Of a DNA stretch of 64,000 nt, positions 39,459 through 51,054 are shown in pieces. The notes under the pieces were generated by a model. The model was not told the DNA's origin and searched no databases. It saw nothing but the letters and a program-made list of their open reading frames with translations. Position 1 is the stretch's first letter; every line of letters begins with the position of its first letter. The DNA is from Sphingomonas naphthae (GTDB lineage Bacteria > Pseudomonadota > Alphaproteobacteria > Sphingomonadales > Sphingomonadaceae). The stretch covers positions 3,796,501 to 3,860,500 of the forward strand of contig NZ_CP117411.1 of NCBI RefSeq assembly GCF_028607085.1, in the 5' to 3' direction. Both the position numbers and the translations under genes were made by a program.

Positions 39459-39499
39459 AAGGGGCGCGACAGGGACACCTGCCGCGCCCTTTGCTTTTT
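39459..39499 (+). terminator. Hairpin with T-run between rplT and pheS
   Basis: AAGGGGCGCG pairs with CGCGCCCTT (one bulge), followed by TGCTTTTT. It lies 24 bases after rplT and 47 bases before pheS. It could be the rpmI-rplT terminator or an attenuator in a pheST leader; no leader peptide rich in Phe was found. Confidence 0.55.
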
Positions 39500-39545
39500 C
39501 GGGCCCGACTCCTAAAGCGACCCGGACAATCATGAACCGAGACCG

Positions 39546-40625
39546 ATGACCGACCTCGACACACTGAAGGCCGCGCTGACCGCGCAGGCCGACGCCGCGC
39601 CGGACCTCGCCGCGCTGGAGGCGCTGCGCGTCTCGGCGCTGGGCAAGAGCGGGCAGGTGACCGCCCTCCTCAAGACGCTGGGCGGCATGAGCCCCGAGGC
39701 GCGCCAGAGCGAGGGGCCGCGCATCAACGGGCTGCGCGAGGCCGTCACCACCGCCATCGCCGCCCGCAAGGCCGTGCTGGATGCCGCCGCGCTGGAGGTG
39801 AAGCTGGCCGCCGAGGCGATCGACATGACCCTGCCGGTCGCGCCCGCGCCGCAGGGCTCGGTCCACCCGGTCAGCCAGGTGATGGACGAACTGGCCGAGA
39901 TTTTCGCCGACCTGGGCTTCGCCGTGGCGACCGGCCCCGAGATCGAGGACGACTGGCACAATTTCACCGCGCTCAACATCCCGGAGACCCATCCGGCGCG
40001 CGCGATGCACGACACTTTCTACTTCGACCGGGTCGATGGCGAGGGGCGCAAGATGCTGCTCCGCACCCACACCTCCCCGGTGCAGATCCGCACGATGACC
40101 ACGCAGGCCCCGCCGATCCGCGTGATCGCGCCCGGCCGGGTCTATCGATCGGACAGCGACGCGACCCATACGCCGATGTTCCACCAGATCGAGGGTCTGG
40201 TGATCGATCGCGGCATCACCATGGGCCACCTCAAATGGACGCTGGAGACCTTCCTCAAGGCCTTCTTCGAGCGCGACGATATCGTCCTGCGCCTGCGCCC
40301 CAGCTATTTCCCCTTCACCGAGCCGTCCGCCGAGGTGGATGTCGGTTACTCGATCGAGAACGGCCGCCGCGTGATCGGCGGATCGGAGGGCTGGATGGAG
40401 GTACTGGGTTCCGGCATGGTCCACCCCAAGGTGATCGCGGCCGCCGGGCTCGATCCGGCCGAATGGCAGGGTTTCGCCTTCGGCACCGGAGTCGATCGGC
40501 TCGCGATGCTGAAGTATGGCATGGATGATCTCAGGCCCTTCTTCGACGGCGATCTGCGCTGGCTGAAGCATCATGGTTTCGCGGCACTCGACGTGCCCAC
40601 GCTTTCGGGGGGGATCGGCGCATGA
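39546..40625 (+). CDS. pheS: Phenylalanyl-tRNA synthetase alpha subunit
   Basis: A 359-residue catalytic subunit of the (alpha-beta)2 class II synthetase. Motif 2 ([29 protein letters not shown]) and motif 3 ([19 protein letters not shown]) are intact, together with the Phe-binding region [14 protein letters not shown]. It overlaps pheT by ATGA. Confidence 0.98.
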   Translation: MTDLDTLKAALTAQADAAPDLAALEALRVSALGKSGQVTALLKTLGGMSPEARQSEGPRINGLREAVTTAIAARKAVLDAAALEVKLAAEAIDMTLPVAPAPQGSVHPVSQVMDELAEIFADLGFAVATGPEIEDDWHNFTALNIPETHPARAMHDTFYFDRVDGEGRKMLLRTHTSPVQIRTMTTQAPPIRVIAPGRVYRSDSDATHTPMFHQIEGLVIDRGITMGHLKWTLETFLKAFFERDDIVLRLRPSYFPFTEPSAEVDVGYSIENGRRVIGGSEGWMEVLGSGMVHPKVIAAAGLDPAEWQGFAFGTGVDRLAMLKYGMDDLRPFFDGDLRWLKHHGFAALDVPTLSGGIGA

Positions 40626-42991
40626 AGTTCACCCTCGGCTGGCTGCGCGAGCATCTCGAGACCAGCGCCTCGCTCGACGAGATCGTCGATGCGCTCACCC
40701 GCGTCGGCCTCGAAGTGGAAGGGGTCGACGATCCCGCCGCGCGCCTCGCCCCCTTCGTCATCGCCCGCGTCCTGACAGCCGAGCGCCATCCGCAGGCGGA
40801 CAAGTTGCAGGTGCTGACCGTCGCGGTGGGTGACGGCGATGCCGTGCAGGTCGTGTGCGGCGCGCCCAACGCGCGCGCGGGCTTGGTCGGCGTGTTCGGC
40901 GCGCCGGGCACCTATGTGCCGGGACTCGACGTGACGCTGAAGGTGGCGGCGATCCGCGGTGTCGAGAGCCGCGGCATGATGTGTTCGATGCGCGAACTGG
41001 AATTGTCCGACGCGCATGAGGGCATCATCGAGCTGCCCGCCGACGCGCCGATCGGCGCGCGCTACGCCGATTGGGCCGAGCTGGGCGATCCGATGATCGA
41101 GGTGGCGATCACCCCCAACCGGCAGGATTGCATGGGCGTGCGCGGCATCGCCCGCGACCTCGCCGCCGCCGGCCTCGGCACATTGAAGCCGCTGATCGTG
41201 CCGACGATCAAGCCCGAATTCCCATGCCCCGTCGAGATCGCGACCGAGGATTCCGAGGGCTGCCCCGCCTTCTTCGGCCGGGTGGTGAAGGGCGTCGCCA
41301 ACGGCGCCTCGCCCGACTGGATGGCCAAGCGGCTGATCGCGGTCGGCCAGCGGCCGATCTCGGCGCTGGTCGACATCACCAATTATGTGATGCTCGATCT
41401 CGGCCGGCCGCTCCATGTCTATGACGTGGCGAAGCTCACCGGGCGCCTGGTGGCCCGCAAGGCGCGCGACGGCGAGAGCCTCGTCGCGCTCAACGGCAAG
41501 AGCTATGCGCTCACCCCGGCGATGACGGTCATCGCCGACGACGCGCATGTCCACGATATCGGCGGCATCATGGGCGGCGAAGGATCGGGCGTCTCCGAGA
41601 CGACGACCGATGTGCTGATCGAATGCGCTTACTTCACGCCCGAGACGATCGCGCGGACGGGGCAGGCGCTCGGCCTCACCTCCGATGCGCGCCAGCGGTT
41701 CGAGCGCGGCGTCGATCCCGCTTTCCTCGCCGACGGGCTCGCCATCGCGACCCAGCTGGTCAAGGCGATCTGTGGCGGCGCGCCCTCCGAGGCGATCGAG
41801 GCGGGCGAGCCCCCGCTCCAGCGCCAGACGATGCGCTACGATCCGGCGCTGACCGAGAAGCTCGCCGGCCTCGCCGTGCCCGCCGATCGCCAGCGCCAGA
41901 TCCTCGCCAGCCTCGGCTTCGCGCTGGATGGTGCGTGGAACGTACTGCCGCCGACGTGGCGCCGCGACGTGGACGGCCCCGCCGATCTGGTCGAGGAGGT
42001 CATCCGTATCGTCGGGCTCGATCACGTCCCCTCCACCCCGCTGCCGCGCATGGACGGCGTCGCACGGCCGACCGCCACGCCTGCGCAGAAGATCGAGCGC
42101 GCCGTCCGCCGCGCCGCCGCCGCGCGCGGCCTGAACGAAGCGGTCACGTGGAGCTTCATCGCCGAGGGCGACGCCGCCATCTTCGGCGGCGGCGCGTGGA
42201 CGCTCGCCAATCCGATCAGCGAAGACCTGAAGGTGATGCGCCCGACCTTGCTGTCGGGCCTCGCCGCCGCCGCGCGCCGCAATCTCGATCGCGGTGCCGC
42301 CAGCGTGCGCCTGTTCGAACTCGGCCGCCGCTATCTGGCCGATGCTGAGCGGCCCACCCTCGGCCTGCTGCTGGCCGGCGAGCGCAGCCCGCGCGACTGG
42401 CGCGGCGGCAAGGCAGCGGGCTTCGACGCCTATGACGCCAAGGCCGAGGCGCTGGCGCTGCTCGCGGTCGCGGGCGCGCCCGCCGATCGGCTGATGGTGA
42501 TGCCGGCGGTGTCCAACGTCTACCACCCCGGCCGGTCGGGCTCGCTCCGGCTCGGGCCGAAGGTGGTGCTGGCCGAATTCGGCGAACTGCACCCGACGAC
42601 CCTCAAGGCGCTCGATCTAGACGGGCCGGTGATCGCGGCGGAAATCTTCCTCGACGCGATCCCCGCCAAACGCGACACCGGCCGGATGCGCAGCGCCTAC
42701 GCGCCCCCGGCGTTGCAGGCGGTGACCCGCGACTTCGCCTTCCTCATCCCCGCCGACAAGCCGGCCGAGGATCTGCTGCGCGCGGTGCGCGGCGCGGACA
42801 AGGCGGCGATCACCGACGTGGCCCTGTTCGACGTGTTCGTCGGCACGGGCGTGCCCGAGGGCCAGAAATCGGTCGCGATCGGCGTGACCCTGCAACCGGC
42901 GGAGAAGAGCTTCACCGATGCCGAGCTGAAGGCGGTCGCGGAAAAGATCGTCGCGGCGGCGGGCAAGGCCGGCGCGGTGTTGCGCGGCTAA
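40622..42991 (+). CDS. pheT: Phenylalanyl-tRNA synthetase beta subunit
   Basis: A 789-residue subunit. In order: an N-terminal OB-fold tRNA-binding domain (residues ~40-150, [17 protein letters not shown]), B3/B4 editing domain (~200-390), B5 domain (~400-470), a degenerate class II core (~480-690) and a C-terminal anticodon-binding (FDX-ACB) domain ending [12 protein letters not shown]. The length is typical (E. coli 795). It is coupled to pheS. The transcript probably ends within the repeat region downstream. Confidence 0.98.
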   Translation: MKFTLGWLREHLETSASLDEIVDALTRVGLEVEGVDDPAARLAPFVIARVLTAERHPQADKLQVLTVAVGDGDAVQVVCGAPNARAGLVGVFGAPGTYVPGLDVTLKVAAIRGVESRGMMCSMRELELSDAHEGIIELPADAPIGARYADWAELGDPMIEVAITPNRQDCMGVRGIARDLAAAGLGTLKPLIVPTIKPEFPCPVEIATEDSEGCPAFFGRVVKGVANGASPDWMAKRLIAVGQRPISALVDITNYVMLDLGRPLHVYDVAKLTGRLVARKARDGESLVALNGKSYALTPAMTVIADDAHVHDIGGIMGGEGSGVSETTTDVLIECAYFTPETIARTGQALGLTSDARQRFERGVDPAFLADGLAIATQLVKAICGGAPSEAIEAGEPPLQRQTMRYDPALTEKLAGLAVPADRQRQILASLGFALDGAWNVLPPTWRRDVDGPADLVEEVIRIVGLDHVPSTPLPRMDGVARPTATPAQKIERAVRRAAAARGLNEAVTWSFIAEGDAAIFGGGAWTLANPISEDLKVMRPTLLSGLAAAARRNLDRGAASVRLFELGRRYLADAERPTLGLLLAGERSPRDWRGGKAAGFDAYDAKAEALALLAVAGAPADRLMVMPAVSNVYHPGRSGSLRLGPKVVLAEFGELHPTTLKALDLDGPVIAAEIFLDAIPAKRDTGRMRSAYAPPALQAVTRDFAFLIPADKPAEDLLRAVRGADKAAITDVALFDVFVGTGVPEGQKSVAIGVTLQPAEKSFTDAELKAVAEKIVAAAGKAGAVLRG

Positions 42992-42997
42992 TTCCAA

Positions 42998-43184
42998 ATC
43001 CTCCCCTGCAAGGGGAGGTGGCATGTCGCAGACATGACGGAGGGGTATCGCGCTATTGGAGAGCGCGTCACCCCTCCACCACCGCCTGCGGCGGCGGTCC
43101 AGTTTCAGGTCGATCATGCCCCCGGCAATCCAAGATCATGCCGGGGGCATGATCGACCCGAAACTCACCTTACAAGGGAGGAAT
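42998..43184. repeat. Palindromic repeat, family B, interrupted by another palindrome
   Basis: The family B element begins ATCCTCCCCTGCAAGGGGAGG and passes through GACGGAGGGGTATCGC and TCACCCCTCCACC. The expected closing CCCTCCCCTTGCAGGGGAGG is broken: 43101-43165 contains a different 65-base palindrome, after which only ACAAGGGAGGA remains. Confidence 0.8.
43101..43165. repeat. Perfect-looking 27-base inverted repeat nested in family B element
   Basis: Arms 43101-43127 and 43139-43165 pair at 26 of 27 positions around an 11-base loop (core GATCATGCCCCCGGCA). No other copy was seen in the window. Its position inside another repeat suggests a later insertion. Confidence 0.8.
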
Positions 43185-43643
43185 TTACTCCTCCTCGCCC
43201 TTGGCCGGCGGACAGGCGCATTTCGCGGCCGCCTTGCGCGCCACCCGCGTGGCGGCGAACTCCGCCGGCGTCAGCGCGCCCGATCTGTCCGCATCGGCAC
43301 CGTCGAATTTGGTGAGCGACTTCACCGCCCATTCCTCGAAGCTCAGCCGCCCATCCCCGTTCGCATCCAGCCGGGCGAACGCCTTGCGGCGCGGCGCCAG
43401 ATATTCCTCGCGCGCGATCTTTCCGTCCTTGTCCTTGTCGTTGCGGGCAAAGCGGCGCTCCTCGCGCGTCTTTTCGCTGGCGGGCGGGGGGAGGGGATCG
43501 TCGGCGTCGGCAACGGGTGCGCCGGCCAGCAGCGAGGGCGCGCGGCCGATCGGCGTGTCGGCGACGGCGCGGCTCTTCCACCACAAGGCGCCCGCCGTCA
43601 CCAGCAGCAGCGCCCCCACGGCCCCGACCAGATAGCGCCACAT
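43185..43643 (-). CDS. EF-hand calcium-binding membrane-anchored protein
   Basis: A 152-residue protein with an N-terminal membrane helix (~4-22) and three EF-hand loops: residues 69-80 (DKDKDGKIAREE), 93-104 (DANGDGRLSFEE) and 117-128 (DADRSGALTPAE). All keep the acidic position 12. The helix suggests the loops face the periplasm. Similar short EF-hand proteins are common in this lineage; the role is unknown, with calcium sensing or storage possible. A Cys pair (CAC) lies near the C-terminus. Confidence 0.88.
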   Translation of the reverse strand: MWRYLVGAVGALLLVTAGALWWKSRAVADTPIGRAPSLLAGAPVADADDPLPPPASEKTREERRFARNDKDKDGKIAREEYLAPRRKAFARLDANGDGRLSFEEWAVKSLTKFDGADADRSGALTPAEFAATRVARKAAAKCACPPAKGEEE

Positions 43644-43685
43644 GATCGTCCCCCCCCTTTGCCGGGGCGCACTATCCGATCGGAC

Positions 43686-44324
43686 CTAGCGGCCCGTCAA
43701 CCGGTACCAGAGGATGCGCGCGACCCGGCCGGGCGCGCCTTGCTGTCGGCTCTCCGCCCGCGCGTCGCGCCGGGCCAGCGTGGTGAGCGCACCGAGGGCG
43801 CGCAGGCGGGGCGGCAGGCGCGGTGGATCGGCCAGCCGGGCCTGCGCGGCGGATCGGGCGGCGGCGCACAGCGCGGGCTCGGTGGAGCGGTGGGCGAGGT
43901 CGGCCAGCGCCCAGCCTTCTCCGGCGCGGGCCACATCGGCCGCCGAACCGCCGAGGATGCGCGCGGCGAGGGTGAAGAGAGTGCCGCCGCGTTCGCGGGC
44001 GTAGGTGTCGATATCGGGCTCGTCGATCAGCGCCGCCCAGCCGCCTTCGATCGCGGCCAGATCGGTGCCGCTGATGCCGAGCGTCAGGATGTCATGGGCG
44101 ATGTCGCGCAGCAGCGGTTCGGCGGGGGGCTCGGCGGTGTCGAGTGCCTCCAGCGCCTCGCGCCACCACGCCAGGCGGATGCGGCCGATCATCGCCTCGC
44201 GCGTGGCGGCGACGATGCCGCCCAGCCGCTCGTCGAGCCGCCACAGCACCGTCAGCGCCTCGCGCCGCTCGGCGGGGGCGTAGGCCAGGACGAGGGCGCG
44301 TTCGGGATCGGCGATGTCGGTCAT
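43686..44324 (-). CDS. Squalene/phytoene synthase-like protein, degenerate
   Basis: A 212-residue protein with the squalene/phytoene synthase fold (IRLAWWREALEALD, IDTYARERGGTLFTLAA). It is shorter than true synthases (~280-350 residues). The two Asp-rich DxxxD prenyl-diphosphate motifs are reduced to single acidic positions (LDERLGG near residue 31). This pattern fits NDUFAF6-like members, which are non-catalytic complex I assembly factors in mitochondria, more than a carotenoid enzyme. No carotenoid genes are nearby. Confidence 0.75.
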   Translation of the reverse strand: MTDIADPERALVLAYAPAERREALTVLWRLDERLGGIVAATREAMIGRIRLAWWREALEALDTAEPPAEPLLRDIAHDILTLGISGTDLAAIEGGWAALIDEPDIDTYARERGGTLFTLAARILGGSAADVARAGEGWALADLAHRSTEPALCAAARSAAQARLADPPRLPPRLRALGALTTLARRDARAESRQQGAPGRVARILWYRLTGR

Positions 44325-44334
44325 ATCAAATGAT

Positions 44335-44429
44335 CGTCACCCCAGCGCAGGCTGGGGTCCATCTCCATTTCCACGGGCGATGCCGTCCGGGATCGAGAGA
44401 CATGGACCCCAGCCTACGCTGGGGCGACG
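44335..44429. repeat. Palindromic repeat, family D (paired arms)
   Basis: Arms 44335-44362 and 44402-44429 contain CGTCACCCCAGCG and CTGGGGTCCAT with its complement. It lies just after the pdhB stop. A related short hairpin is at 51691. Confidence 0.8.
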
Positions 44430-44455
44430 GAAGAAAGCGAGGCTGGCGCCCGGCC

Positions 44456-45892
44456 TCAATCCTTGTAACAGACCTTCTTCGCCGCCGAGACCACGTCGCT
44501 CGCCTTGAGCAGCGCGAGCTTCTCGAGGTTGGCGGCGTAGGGCATCGGCACGTCCTTGTTGGTGACGCGCAGGACGGGGGCGTCGAGGTCGTCGAAGCCC
44601 TGTTCCATCGCCACCGCCATGATCTCGGACGCGATCGAGCAGGTCGGCCAGCCTTCCTCGACAACGACGATGCGGTTGGTCTTGGCGAGGCTCTTCAGCA
44701 CCGTCTCGGTATCGAGCGGGCGCAGGGTGCGCAGATCGATCACCTCGGCCTCGATCCCCTCGCTCGCCAGCTGGTTCGCGGCGTCGAGCGCCACGCCCAC
44801 GCCGATCGAATAGCTTACCAGCGTCACGTCGCTGCCGGCCCGCGCGATCCGCGCCTTGCCGATCGGCAGGACATAATCGTCGAGCTTGGGCACGTCGAAG
44901 CTCTGGCCGTAGAGCAGTTCGTTCTCGAGGAACACGACCGGATCCTCGCTGCGGATCGCCGCCTTCAGCAGCCCCTTCGCATCGGCCGCCGAGCAAGGCG
45001 CGATGACGATCAGGCCGGGGACGCTGGCATACCAGGGCGCGTAATTCTGGCTGTGCTGCGCACCGACGCGGGCGGCCGCGCCGTTCGGGCCACGGAACAC
45101 CATCGGGCAGCGCATCTGTCCGCCCGACATGTAATTGGTCTTGGCGGCCGAATTGATGATGTGGTCGATCGCCTGCATGGCGAAGTTGAACGTCATGAAC
45201 TCGACGATCGGGCGCAGACCGCCCATCGCGGCGCCGGTGCCGATGCCGGCAAAACCATATTCGGTGATCGGCGTGTCGATCACGCGCTTGTCGCCGAATT
45301 CGTCGAGCAGGCCCTGGGTCACCTTGTAGGCGCCCTGATATTGCGCGACTTCCTCGCCCATCACGAACACGCGCTCGTCCGACCGCATTTCCTCGGCCAT
45401 GGCGTCGCGCAGCGCCTCGCGCACGGTGGTCTTCACCATCTCGGTGCCTTCAGGCACTTCGGGGCTGTCGTCGGTCTTTTCGGTCGAGGCGACCAGATCG
45501 CGCGCGCCGGTCTCCATCTGCTTGGGCGCCTCGCCGCCCTCCGGCGTGGCGACCTTGGCGTCGGCCTTCGACTCGTCGGCCTTGGCCTCTTCCTTCGGCG
45601 CTTCCTCGGCCTTCGGTTCCGGCTTCTCGGCGGGGGCCTCGGCCTCCTCGTCGTCGCCGGCGATCATCGCGATCACCGCGCCGACCTTGACGTTATCGGT
45701 GCCCTCGGGAACGACGATCTTGCTGATCGTGCCCTCGTCCACGGCCTCGAATTCCATCGTGGCCTTGTCGGTCTCGATCTCGGCGAGGATGTCGCCGGAC
45801 TTCACCGAATCGCCCTCCTTGACCAGCCATTTGGACAGGGTGCCCTCCTCCATCGTGGGGGAAAGGGCGGGCATCTTGAGTTCGATCGCCAT
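44456..45892 (-). CDS. pdhB: Pyruvate dehydrogenase E1 component, beta subunit, with N-terminal lipoyl domain
   Basis: A 478-residue E1 beta subunit. An N-terminal lipoyl domain (1-80, lipoyl Lys43 in ETDKATMEF) is joined by a Glu/Ala/Lys/Pro linker (~80-150) to the transketolase-like pyrimidine-binding and C-terminal domains ([37 protein letters not shown]). The fused lipoyl domain is a known alphaproteobacterial feature. It overlaps pdhA by TGATG, so both are translated together. The E2 and E3 genes are not in the window. Confidence 0.97.
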   Translation of the reverse strand: MAIELKMPALSPTMEEGTLSKWLVKEGDSVKSGDILAEIETDKATMEFEAVDEGTISKIVVPEGTDNVKVGAVIAMIAGDDEEAEAPAEKPEPKAEEAPKEEAKADESKADAKVATPEGGEAPKQMETGARDLVASTEKTDDSPEVPEGTEMVKTTVREALRDAMAEEMRSDERVFVMGEEVAQYQGAYKVTQGLLDEFGDKRVIDTPITEYGFAGIGTGAAMGGLRPIVEFMTFNFAMQAIDHIINSAAKTNYMSGGQMRCPMVFRGPNGAAARVGAQHSQNYAPWYASVPGLIVIAPCSAADAKGLLKAAIRSEDPVVFLENELLYGQSFDVPKLDDYVLPIGKARIARAGSDVTLVSYSIGVGVALDAANQLASEGIEAEVIDLRTLRPLDTETVLKSLAKTNRIVVVEEGWPTCSIASEIMAVAMEQGFDDLDAPVLRVTNKDVPMPYAANLEKLALLKASDVVSAAKKVCYKD

Positions 45893-46974
45893 CAGTAGCT
45901 CCCCACCAGCACGTCGGTGGTCAGTTCGGAGAGTTCGGGTTCGGGGGATTCCTCGGCGAAGGCCGCCGCGTCCGCCACGATCTTGCGGATGTCCTTGTCG
46001 AGCGCCTTCAGCTCGTCCTCACCCACGCCCAGTGCGCCCAGTTCCTTGGCGAGATGGTCGATCGGATCGGACTTGTCGCGCACCGCCTGCACCTCGTCGC
46101 GCGAGCGATATTTCGCCGGATCGGACATGGAGTGGCCGCGATAGCGGTAGGTCTTGAGTTCGAGCAGGATCGGCCCCTTGCCGCCGCGCACCCATTCGAT
46201 CGCGGTCTCGGCCGCGCCGCGCACCGCCAGCACGTCCATGCCGTCGACCTGGAGGCCGGGGATGCGGAAGCTCTCGCCCCGGCGATACAGCTGGTCCTCG
46301 GCCGAGGCGCGGTTGACGCTCGTGCCCATGGCGTATTGGTTGTTCTCGATCACGAAGATGCAGGGCAGCTTCCACAGCTCGGCCATGTTGAAGGCTTCGT
46401 AGACCTGCCCCTGGTTGGCCGCGCCGTCGCCGAAATAGGCCAGGCACACGCCGCCGTCGCCGGCATATTTGTGCTTGAAGGCCAGGCCAGCGCCCAGCGA
46501 CACCTGTGCGCCGACGATGCCGTGGCCGCCGTAGAAGCCATGCTCGACGCTGAACATGTGCATCGATCCACCCTTGCCCTTGGAGATGCCGGCGGCGCGG
46601 CCGGTCAGCTCTGCCATGATGACCTTGGGGTCGATGCCATAGGCCAGCATGTGACCATGGTCGCGATAGCCGGTGATGACCGAATCCTTGCCGACCTCCA
46701 GCGCGGACTGGAGCCCGACGGCGACGGCCTCCTGGCCGATGTAGAGGTGGCAGAAACCGCCGATCAGGCCGAGGCCGTAAAGCTGGCCCGCCTTTTCCTC
46801 GAAGCGGCGGATGAGCAGCATCTGGCGGTAGAATTCGAGCAGCTCGTCCTTCGAGCCCTCGTAGCGCGTCGGCTCGGCCGGGCGCTCGCGGTTGGGGGTT
46901 GCGGGGACCGCCTCTGCCGGCTTCTCGGCCTTGGGGGTGGCGGACTTGCTACGCGACGTCGATGTACGGGCCAA
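45892..46974 (-). CDS. pdhA: Pyruvate dehydrogenase E1 component, alpha subunit
   Basis: A 360-residue subunit that binds thiamine diphosphate and decarboxylates pyruvate to feed acetyl-CoA to the TCA cycle. The ThDP motif [17 protein letters not shown] is near residue 193, ending in ENN near 222. The loop [15 protein letters not shown] is the phosphorylation-loop region of the family. The first ~35 residues are a basic, Ala/Pro-rich tail. It forms an operon with pdhB. Confidence 0.97.
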   Translation of the reverse strand: MARTSTSRSKSATPKAEKPAEAVPATPNRERPAEPTRYEGSKDELLEFYRQMLLIRRFEEKAGQLYGLGLIGGFCHLYIGQEAVAVGLQSALEVGKDSVITGYRDHGHMLAYGIDPKVIMAELTGRAAGISKGKGGSMHMFSVEHGFYGGHGIVGAQVSLGAGLAFKHKYAGDGGVCLAYFGDGAANQGQVYEAFNMAELWKLPCIFVIENNQYAMGTSVNRASAEDQLYRRGESFRIPGLQVDGMDVLAVRGAAETAIEWVRGGKGPILLELKTYRYRGHSMSDPAKYRSRDEVQAVRDKSDPIDHLAKELGALGVGEDELKALDKDIRKIVADAAAFAEESPEPELSELTTDVLVGSY

Positions 46975-47003
46975 GCGGACCTCTCCTCGTCCTGATGCCG
47001 CAA

Positions 47004-47033
47004 CCTATACGCGGGCAACGGAAGGGACCGCAA
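47004..47033 (-). promoter_or_regulatory. Candidate sigma-70 promoter of pdhA
   Basis: On the minus strand TTGCGG (47028-47033) and TATAGG (47004-47009) are 18 bases apart, about 30 bases before the pdhA start codon. This is a pattern match only. Confidence 0.35.
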
Positions 47034-47098
47034 CGCTCGACGATTGCAGTTCGCGCAATCCGTCGTGCAAAAAACTTACGGGTGGGATCGCGCGGGGA

Positions 47099-47407
47099 TC
47101 AGCCGCGCGGGATGATGACCTCGTCGGGGCGGACCTGTCCGGTCGAGCGGCGCACCAGTTCGTCGGCATAATCGGGATCGACCCGGCGCGGATTGAGCAG
47201 CTCGGCATGGCGCTGGAGTTCGGCGCGCTGCGCCTGCAATACCGTCAGCCGCGCCTGCCGCTCGGCGATCTGCGTCTTGTAGGTGCCGAGCGACATCAGC
47301 CCGTTCTGGCCGAGCAGCGCATAGCCCGCGAATTGCGCGACGACGAGAATCGCCAGCGCCGGCCAGAAGGCCGATCGAATGAGCTGGGCTGTGTTGCGGC
47401 GCGCCAT
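47099..47407 (-). CDS. ftsB: Septum formation initiator FtsB/DivIC
   Basis: A 102-residue bitopic protein: short cytoplasmic N-terminus, one membrane helix (~13-34), then a periplasmic coiled coil (~44-72, QIAERQARLTVLQAQRAEL). FtsB acts with FtsL and FtsQ to activate septal peptidoglycan synthesis. The ATG at 47407 is preferred; a TTG four codons upstream is also in frame. It lies between eno and pdhA, a common alphaproteobacterial order (eno-ftsB-pdhA). Confidence 0.85.
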   Translation of the reverse strand: MARRNTAQLIRSAFWPALAILVVAQFAGYALLGQNGLMSLGTYKTQIAERQARLTVLQAQRAELQRHAELLNPRRVDPDYADELVRRSTGQVRPDEVIIPRG

Positions 47408-47500
47408 GCGGTTACGCAAACATGAATGACGTGAATTTGCAAGGCCATGCGACGCGAAGGTCGCAATAGAAACGCGGGCGAATCGATCGGGATGGGGCCG

Positions 47501-47626
47501 ATCCTCCCCGGCAAGGGGAGGGGGACCGCCGCCGTAGGCGGGGGTGGAGGGGTGACCCGCTATCGATGGCGGGTCACCCCTCCGTCAGCACTGCGTGCCG
47601 CCACCTCCCCTTGCAGGGGAGGATTT
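47501..47626. repeat. Palindromic repeat, family B
   Basis: Bounded by ATCCTCCCCGGCAAGGGGAGG and CCTCCCCTTGCAGGGGAGGA, with GGTGGAGGGGTGACCCGC and GGGTCACCCCTCCGTC inside. It separates ftsB from eno in a 227-base gap that holds no other feature I can name. Confidence 0.85.
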
Positions 47627-47634
47627 GGACCGCC

Positions 47635-49699
<2,065 letters not shown>

Positions 49700-49702
49700 C
49701 CC

Positions 49703-50035
49703 TTGGAGAAGCCGGGGGAGCTTCGCGGCGAATCGATCGGTGCGCTGTTCTCACGCCTGATCGATCGCGCGCGGGACGTGCTGCGCGCCGAGGTGACCTA
49801 TTATCGCGAGACGGCGACCGCCAAGGTCACCGGCCTCGTCAAGCCGGCGGTGCTGGGCTTCGTCGCGCTGATGTTCGTGCAGGCGTCTCTGACGGTGCTG
49901 GTGGTGACGATCGGCATCGTGCTGGGGCGCTGGCTGGGGGCTGCCGCCGGTCTGTTCGCGGCGGTCGCCGCCGGGCTGCTGATCGCGGCGCTGCTGGGCT
50001 GGATCGCCATGCGACTGGCGACGGGAAAGAAATGA
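49703..50035 (+). CDS. Phage holin superfamily III / YqjE-like membrane protein
   Basis: A 110-residue protein starting at TTG, three bases after the previous stop. Two hydrophobic helices (~48-72 and ~80-103) with an amphipathic N-terminus match the YqjE/holin-superfamily-III group. Despite the family name, the context is chromosomal and not phage. Its position after a YqjD-like gene is the same as in the E. coli yqjD-yqjE-yqjK operon. The TTG start lacks a strong ribosome-binding site, so translation may depend on coupling. Confidence 0.65.
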   Translation: MEKPGELRGESIGALFSRLIDRARDVLRAEVTYYRETATAKVTGLVKPAVLGFVALMFVQASLTVLVVTIGIVLGRWLGAAAGLFAAVAAGLLIAALLGWIAMRLATGKK

Positions 50036-50325
50036 TGAGCGACGAAACGGAGATCAACGACGCCCGCGCCAAGGCCGATGCCGCGCGCGCCGACATGTTC
50101 GCCGTGCTGGGCGAACTCCAGCGCCGCGCCGCGCCCGCCACGTTGGTGCGCGACGGTGTCGAGGCGGTGAAGGAGAAAGCCGGCGATGCCGCCACGGAGG
50201 CCCGCCGCTTCGCCCGCCGCCGCCCGCTGATCGCGGCCGGGGCGGTCGCGGCGGCCACCGCCGCCGTGGCCTGGTTCCCGCTGCGCCGGCTGTTCGTCGG
50301 CAAGGGCAACCCGGACGCCGACTAG
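50032..50325 (+). CDS. DUF3618/YqjK-like protein
   Basis: A 97-residue protein with an N-terminal charged helix (INDARAKADAARADMF, LGELQRRAAP) and a C-terminal hydrophobic helix (~66-82). It overlaps the previous gene by ATGA (tandem ATGs at 50032 and 50035). Similarity to DUF3618 is inferred from the helix pattern. Confidence 0.6.
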   Translation: MMSDETEINDARAKADAARADMFAVLGELQRRAAPATLVRDGVEAVKEKAGDAATEARRFARRRPLIAAGAVAAATAAVAWFPLRRLFVGKGNPDAD

Positions 50326-50377
50326 ATCGTTGAACGACTGTAACGGCCGTGCGCGGCCCGAAGGATTGGAGAAGGCC

Positions 50378-50839
50378 ATGACCAAGACGACCGACGCGGC
50401 CGAGCCCGCCAGCCGCTTCCACGACGCGAGCAGCGCCATCCGCGACAAGGCGGACGCCGCCCGCGAGGCCGCGACCGACGCTTATGGCAGCGCGATCGAC
50501 AAGATTTCCGCCGTCACCGGCAAGGCGGCGAGCGGCATCGAGGCCAATCCGGTGATCGCGCTGGCCGGTGGGCTGGCGCTGGGCGTGATCGCCGGCGCGC
50601 TGCTGCCGCGCACCGCCAGGGAAACCGAGTTGCTCGGCGGCGTCGGCGGCCAGATCAACACCGCCGCCAAGGCCGCGTTCGAAGCGGGCAAGGCCGAAGG
50701 CAAGAGCCAGATCGGCGCGCTCGGCTTTAGCGGCGATGCCGCCAGGGAGCAGGTGAGCAAGCTGGCGTCGAGCGCGGGTGAAGTCGCCAGCGCGATCGGC
50801 GCGGCGGCGCTCAAGGCGGCGCGCGACACGCGGGGGTAA
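50378..50839 (+). CDS. Second DUF883-like membrane-anchored protein
   Basis: A 153-residue helical protein with one hydrophobic segment (~58-78, NPVIALAGGLALGVIAGALL) flanked by charged heptads; a Gly/Ala-rich C-terminal half follows. It resembles the first gene of the cluster in having an NP turn before the helix. The start at 50378 has GGAGAAGG. The open frame starting 16 codons earlier at a TTG is less likely. Confidence 0.6.
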   Translation: MTKTTDAAEPASRFHDASSAIRDKADAAREAATDAYGSAIDKISAVTGKAASGIEANPVIALAGGLALGVIAGALLPRTARETELLGGVGGQINTAAKAAFEAGKAEGKSQIGALGFSGDAAREQVSKLASSAGEVASAIGAAALKAARDTRG

Positions 50840-50867
50840 GCCCGCATCTGTCCGGTCTTTCCCAAAC

Positions 50868-50936
50868 CGTTCGTGTCGAGCGAAGTCGAGACATCTGCGC
50901 GCGTGGCACGCCCCTCGACTTCGCTCGGGACGAACG
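50868..50936. repeat. Palindromic repeat, family A (paired arms)
   Basis: Inverted arms with GAGCGAAGTCGAG and CTCGACTTCGCTCG lie just after the YqjD-like cluster. The rest of the 50840-51054 gap shows nothing I can name. Confidence 0.85.
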
Positions 50937-51054
50937 GTGTGAATGGGCGGCCCCAAACTTCCTGCGAGGTGTTCAGGGTGAACCGCATGGAAAGCCCCCG
51001 GCGCAACCCTTCCCGTCAGCCCGCGTTCAGCGCGCAGGTGCCACAGGCTGGCGC

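Noticed and set aside
42998-43184. CRISPR array
   Set aside because: The palindromic repeats are few, scattered and unequally spaced, with no spacers or cas genes.
49703-50035. 'Phage holin' as evidence of a prophage
   Set aside because: The neighbours are chromosomal YqjD/YqjK-like genes; there is no lysin, integrase or structural phage gene.
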